This document shows, one piece after another, positions 60,546 to 64,000 of a stretch of 64,000 bases of DNA. Position 1 is the stretch's first letter; every line of letters starts with the position of its first letter. The stretch comes from Azoarcus olearius (lineage in GTDB: Bacteria; Pseudomonadota; Gammaproteobacteria; Burkholderiales; Rhodocyclaceae): assembly GCF_001682385.1 (NCBI RefSeq), contig NZ_CP016210.1, positions 434,001-498,000 on the forward strand, written 5' to 3'. The translations under genes and the position numbers were made by a program. The notes beneath the pieces were generated by a model. It saw only the letters and a list, made by a program, of their open reading frames with translations, ran no database searches and was not told the DNA's origin.

Positions 60546-61664
60546 ATGACCCCCGACACCCCCGACACTCCCGACACTCCCGACCGCCGCATCCCCGTCA
60601 CCGTCCTCACCGGCTTCCTCGGCGCCGGCAAGACCACGCTGCTCAATCACCTGCTGCGCCAGCCGGGCATGGAGGGATGTGCGGTGCTCATCAACGAGTT
60701 CGGCGAGGTCGGGGTCGATCACCATCTCGTCGAGAAGGTCGACGAGACCCTGATCGTGCTCGATTCCGGCTGCATCTGCTGCAGCGTGCAGGGCGATCTG
60801 GTGAAGGCGCTGAAGGGGCTCTTCATGCGCGCGCTGCGGCGCGAGATTCCCGCGCTGCGGCGGGTGCTGATCGAGACCACCGGGCTGGCCGACCCGGCGC
60901 CGGTGATCTTCACGCTGATGGAAGAGCCCTTCATTGCCGAACGCTACCGTTGCGACGGCGTCGTCACCGCGGTGGATGCGACCCATGCCGACGGCCAGCT
61001 CGACCGCCAGCGCGAGGCGGTGCGTCAGGTGGCGATGGCCGACCGGCTGTTGATCACCAAGTGCGACCTGGCGGACGCGGCGGTGCGCGCCGGACTGTCG
61101 GCGCGGCTGGCGCAGCTCAACCCGGCGGCGCAGCAGATCGAGGTGGTGCGCGGCGAGGTCGCGCCCGACGCGCTGTTCGGCTGCGGCCTCTACGATGCCG
61201 CGGGCAAGATCCCGGACGTGGCGGCGTGGCTGGGCGAGGAGCGCGCCCGGGCGGCCGCGGCGCGGGCCGCGGCCGCCGCCCCGGCGTGGCGCAAACCCGG
61301 CGCGGCGCCGCGCCACGGCGCCGCCGCGCGCCACGACGAAGGCATCGCCAGCCACGTGCTGGTGTTCGACGCGCCGCTCACCTGGTACGGCTTTTCCGAT
61401 GCGCTCGGGGTGATCCTGCAGGCCTATGGCGACCGCATCCTGCGCGTGAAGGGCCTGATGAACATCGCCGGCGACCCGCTGCCGCGGGTGGTGCAGTGCG
61501 TGCAGCACGTTGCCTATCCGCCCGCCAGCCTGCCCGCCTGGCCCACCCGGCCGCCCTACGACGACCGCCGCAGCCGGCTCGTCTTCATCGTGCGCGATCT
61601 GCCGCGCAGCGAGCTGGAGCAGATCTTCTTCGGCGTGGCCGGGGTGCCGGTGATGCCGCAGTAG
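60546..61664 (+). CDS. CobW/COG0523 family GTP-binding metallochaperone
   Basis: A 372-residue G3E GTPase. Walker A GFLGAGKTT (about residues 22-30), the metal-binding CxCC motif in GCICCS, and LITKCDLAD (guanine specificity variant of NKxD) are present, followed by a CobW C-terminal domain. The linker near residues 240-265 is rich in Ala, Arg and His. Family members deliver Zn, Co or Fe. The N-terminus starts with TPDTPDTPD, an imperfect 9-bp tandem repeat in the DNA (60549-60584). The upstream frame to 60342 runs through repeat B and is not used. Confidence 0.88.
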   Translation: MTPDTPDTPDTPDRRIPVTVLTGFLGAGKTTLLNHLLRQPGMEGCAVLINEFGEVGVDHHLVEKVDETLIVLDSGCICCSVQGDLVKALKGLFMRALRREIPALRRVLIETTGLADPAPVIFTLMEEPFIAERYRCDGVVTAVDATHADGQLDRQREAVRQVAMADRLLITKCDLADAAVRAGLSARLAQLNPAAQQIEVVRGEVAPDALFGCGLYDAAGKIPDVAAWLGEERARAAAARAAAAAPAWRKPGAAPRHGAAARHDEGIASHVLVFDAPLTWYGFSDALGVILQAYGDRILRVKGLMNIAGDPLPRVVQCVQHVAYPPASLPAWPTRPPYDDRRSRLVFIVRDLPRSELEQIFFGVAGVPVMPQ

Positions 61665-61692
61665 CGCCGGCGGTGGCGCAAGATTGATTTTC

Positions 61693-61721
61693 CTTAATGT
61701 TCCGCGAAGGGGCGCTTAATG
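61693..61721 (+). promoter_or_regulatory. Direct CTTAATG repeats, possible OmpR-family operator
   Basis: CTTAATG occurs at 61693-61699 and 61715-61721, exactly 22 bases (two helical turns) apart, 62 bases before the small basic protein gene. PmrA/QseB-type regulators bind CTTAA direct repeats, usually 11 bases apart, so the spacing here is double. The regulator encoded downstream (62137) is of the right family, so autogenous control of the unit is plausible. Confidence 0.4.
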
Positions 61722-61783
61722 CGCGGCCGCGCAGACTGGGTGCTCGACGACAAGCCGGTCGTTGCCACTGAAAAGGAACTGCC

Positions 61784-61984
61784 ATGAACGCCACCCAGAT
61801 CAAAGCCCTCGTTGCCGGTGCCGCCGCCGCGCTGGCGCTGACCGCCACCGCCGTGCAGGCCGCCGACGCGCCCGCCGGCGACGCCACCGCGCCCGCCGTG
61901 ACCAAGAAGCACACGGCGAAGAAGACCACCCACAAGAAGACCAGCCACAAGAAGGCCGCGGCCAAGCCGGCCGACGCCCAGTAA
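61784..61984 (+). CDS. Small exported Lys/His/Ala-rich protein
   Basis: A 66-residue protein with a signal peptide ending VQAAD at residues 22-26, leaving a mature part of about 42 residues in which KKH, KKT and KKA repeats predominate. The composition resembles acid-shock protein Asr of E. coli, which is also a small Lys/Ala/His-rich periplasmic protein controlled by a two-component system, but similarity of composition is not evidence of homology. A GGAAC box 5 bases before the ATG supports the start. It is followed after 152 bases by an OmpR-type regulator. Confidence 0.7.
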   Translation: MNATQIKALVAGAAAALALTATAVQAADAPAGDATAPAVTKKHTAKKTTHKKTSHKKAAAKPADAQ

Positions 61985-62136
61985 GCCCCGTGCGGCCCGC
62001 GCGCGGCGCGGCGCGGGCAGGCGTCGTACACTGGCGCAGGCGGCGCGATGGCCGCGCCGCGACTTGCCCATCGACCCCCGTCCCGCGGCTTCGCCGCGGG
62101 CACGCACGACGCCCGGAGCCGGCGCGGGAGGACCGC

Positions 62137-62823
62137 ATGAAGATCCTGCTCGTCGAAGACGACGCCCAACAGGCGGGCTACATCCGCAAGGGCCTGCAGG
62201 AAGCCGGCCACACGGTCGATGTCGCCGCCGACGGCCGCGACGGGCTCTTTCTCGCCACCACCGCCAGCTTCGATGCGATCGTGCTCGACCGCATGCTGCC
62301 GCGCGTGGACGGCCTCACCGTGCTGCGCACGCTGCGGGCCTCTCGGATAGCGACCCCGGTGGTGGTGCTGTCCGCGCTCGGCGAGGTGGACGACCGCGTC
62401 GCCGGGCTGCGCGCTGGCAGCGACGACTATCTGGTCAAGCCCTTCGCGCTGTCCGAACTGCTCGCGCGGCTGGACGCGCTGCAGCGGCGCGGCAACGGCC
62501 GCGCGGAAGCGGAGCAGACCCGGCTGCAGACCGCCGACCTCGAGATGGACCTGCTGCGGCGCAGTGTCAGCCGCGGCGCCACCCGCATCGAACTCAAGCC
62601 GAAGGAGTTCCGTCTGCTCGAATTCCTGCTGCGCCATTCCGGTCAGGTGGTCACCCGCAGCATGCTGCTGGAGGCGGTGTGGGACTACCACTTCGATCCC
62701 CAGACCAACGTCATCGACGTGCACATCTCCAACCTGCGCGCCAAGATCGACCTGCCCGGGCTGCCGCCGCTGATCCACACCGTGCGTGGTGCCGGCTACC
62801 GGCTGGGCGGCGATGCCGCGTGA
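62137..62823 (+). CDS. OmpR/PmrA-type response regulator
   Basis: A 228-residue regulator. The receiver domain has acidic E7-D8-D9 and phospho-acceptor D51 in IVLDRMLP, with Lys in YLVKPFAL; the winged-helix DNA-binding domain spans about residues 130-225 with the LKPKEFRLLEFLLRH and NVIDVHISNLRAKID helices. The sequence is closest in feel to QseB/PmrA-type regulators. The GGGAGGACC box before ATG 62137 supports the start. Its stop overlaps the sensor kinase start by 11 bases. Confidence 0.9.
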   Translation: MKILLVEDDAQQAGYIRKGLQEAGHTVDVAADGRDGLFLATTASFDAIVLDRMLPRVDGLTVLRTLRASRIATPVVVLSALGEVDDRVAGLRAGSDDYLVKPFALSELLARLDALQRRGNGRAEAEQTRLQTADLEMDLLRRSVSRGATRIELKPKEFRLLEFLLRHSGQVVTRSMLLEAVWDYHFDPQTNVIDVHISNLRAKIDLPGLPPLIHTVRGAGYRLGGDAA

Positions 62824-64000
62824 GCGCGCTGGCGGGCTGCGGGCCTGGTTCGCCAGCCCCTTCCACCGCTTCGCGGTCGCGCTGCCGGCGGCCATCGCGC
62901 TGATCGTCGGCGCGCTGTTCTACCCGCTGTTCATCGAGGCCGAGGCCCACATCCGCGAGGAGGTGCAGGCCGCGATCGAGTTCGAGATCGCCGGGCTGGA
63001 GGCGCATTTCCACGAACGCGGCCTCGCCGGCCTGCGCGACGCGCTGCAGCGGCGCATCGAGATTTCGCCCGACCGTGCCGCGGTCTACCTGCTCGCCGAC
63101 CGCGACGGCCGCGCGCTGGCGGGCAACTTGTCGCAATGGCCGGCGGGGGTGTCCGCCAACGACGAGGCGTGGTTTCACGTCGCCGAAGCGGACGGCGAGA
63201 CGCTGGAAGGGCGGGTCTTCATCCTGTTCGGCGGCGAACGCCTGCTGGTCGGGCGGCGCTCGCCGCTGGAGGCGTTCCAGCGCAACATGACCGCGCGGCT
63301 GTGGTGGTCGGCGGCGCTGATCATCCTTGTCGCCGGGGTCATCGGCGGCCGCTTCATGCAGCACCTGCACCGCCGCCTGGCGCGGCTGGCGGCCGAGGCG
63401 GGCCGCATCCAGGAAGGCCACCTCGCGCAGCGCCTGTCGCTGAGCGCGCGCGGCGACGAGCTGGATGCGCTCGCCGAACGCTTCAACAGCGCCTTCGACG
63501 AGATCGAGCGTCTGGTGGACGCCGCCAAGCATGTGTCGAGCGCGATCGCGCACGACATGCGCCGGCCGCTGATCGCGCTGCGCAACGCGATCGACGAGGC
63601 CAGACGCAGCCCCGGCGCCGACCCCGCGCTGCGCACCCAGCTCGAAGGGCTGCGCGACCAGACCGAAGAGCTGCTGCGGACCTTCTCGGCGCTGCTCAGC
63701 CTGGCGCGCATCGAGGCCGGCGCGCTCGGGCCGCTGCTGCAGGCGGTCAACCTCACCGAGATCGTGCGCGACGCGATCGACCTCTACGAACCGCTCGCCG
63801 CTTCGCAGGGGCGCGCGCTCAACCCCCGCCTCGCGCCCGCCTGCGTGCGCGGCGACCGCGATCTGCTGTTCCAGGTGCTGCAGAACCTGATCGAGAACGC
63901 GCTCAAGCATGGTGCCGGCGATATCGACATCGGCGTAGACACCCTGCCCGACGGCGGCGCGCGGCTCACCGTGCGCGACCACGGCGAGGCGGTCGCGGCG
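62813..64000 (+). CDS. Sensor histidine kinase, partial (3' end outside window)
   Basis: A frame of 396 codons open to the window end, starting at ATG 62813 inside the end of the regulator gene. TM1 at about residues 22-40, a periplasmic region to about residue 160, TM2 at about 165-185 and a HAMP domain precede the kinase core: H247 in SSAIAHDMRRPLIALR and the N box in LQNLIENALKHG near the window end. The G boxes lie outside the window. It is the partner of the regulator encoded just upstream; its signal may relate to cationic peptides or metals as in PmrB/QseC relatives, but this is inference. Confidence 0.85.
   Translation, partial: MPRERAGGLRAWFASPFHRFAVALPAAIALIVGALFYPLFIEAEAHIREEVQAAIEFEIAGLEAHFHERGLAGLRDALQRRIEISPDRAAVYLLADRDGRALAGNLSQWPAGVSANDEAWFHVAEADGETLEGRVFILFGGERLLVGRRSPLEAFQRNMTARLWWSAALIILVAGVIGGRFMQHLHRRLARLAAEAGRIQEGHLAQRLSLSARGDELDALAERFNSAFDEIERLVDAAKHVSSAIAHDMRRPLIALRNAIDEARRSPGADPALRTQLEGLRDQTEELLRTFSALLSLARIEAGALGPLLQAVNLTEIVRDAIDLYEPLAASQGRALNPRLAPACVRGDRDLLFQVLQNLIENALKHGAGDIDIGVDTLPDGGARLTVRDHGEAVAA

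Overview
The window is GC-rich, densely coded DNA and contains no phage, insertion sequence or CRISPR array. Gene content points to a Betaproteobacterium of the Rhodocyclales (Azoarcus/Thauera/Aromatoleum type): a ybgC-tolQRAB-pal-cpoB-queE-queC block, a STAS protein in front of hslVU, a single-subunit CysI with a DUF934 partner, a PEP-CTERM protein and the ligase-associated repair cassette. This placement is an inference from the genes; no search was run.

Layout. 1-2423 (+): the end of a metallo-beta-lactamase-fold protein, rapZ, and a NusG-domain-II protein with a Gx transporter. 2431-11979 (-): a nine-gene chemotaxis operon cheY-mcp-STAS-cheA-mcp-cheW-cheD-cheR-cheB, with a sigma-28-like promoter upstream. 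12296-12368 (-): tRNA-Lys with a strong sigma-70 promoter. 12429-19939 (-): ybgC-tolQRAB-pal-cpoB, then queE, queC and a YeeE/YedE transporter. 20141-24218 (+): a double-STAS protein, hslV, hslU and an AEC transporter. 24222-26165 (-): a CHASE-PAS-GGDEF diguanylate cyclase. 26418-33412 (-): the assimilatory sulfate operon tauE-cysI-DUF934-cysH-(small ORF)-cysD-cysN and hslR, with cysB divergent at 33518. 34604-35488 (+): an orphan PEP-CTERM protein behind a sigma-54-like promoter. 35498-42636 (-): an acidic amino acid and amide block, gltIJKL-ansB-aspA-asparaginase. 42933-49102 (+): the four-gene DNA repair cassette of exonuclease, ATP-dependent ligase, Lhr-like helicase and PdeM nuclease. 49111-54135 (-): a DctB/DctD-type (probably AauS/AauR) two-component pair and a KefB-type antiporter. 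54244-64000: a second diguanylate cyclase, a transglutaminase-like secreted protein, a flavin oxidoreductase, an Atm1-type ABC exporter, a LysE exporter, a CobW GTPase, and a small basic exported protein followed by an OmpR-type regulator and a sensor kinase cut by the window end.

How the genes connect. The acidic amino acid block has a near-consensus sigma-54 promoter upstream of gltI (42699-42713) and two TTCGG-N4-CCGAA-type palindromes further upstream. This fits control by the sigma-54 activator encoded 6.4 kb away at 49111-50445, so that uptake (GltIJKL), deamidation (two asparaginases) and deamination (AspA) form one pathway to fumarate. CheA carries an unusual insert resembling the c-di-GMP-binding MshEN fold, which may link chemotaxis to second-messenger signalling; two intact diguanylate cyclases lie in the same window.

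The most unusual non-coding features are two families of structured repeats. A 167-170 bp element occurs twice in opposite orientation (41524-41693 and 60215-60381), with a compensatory stem change between the copies. A 73-76 bp element bounded by GGGGTATTT/AAATACCCC occurs twice, inverted, inside the cysD-cysN gap. Both families also sit inside operons, as classical REP elements often do.
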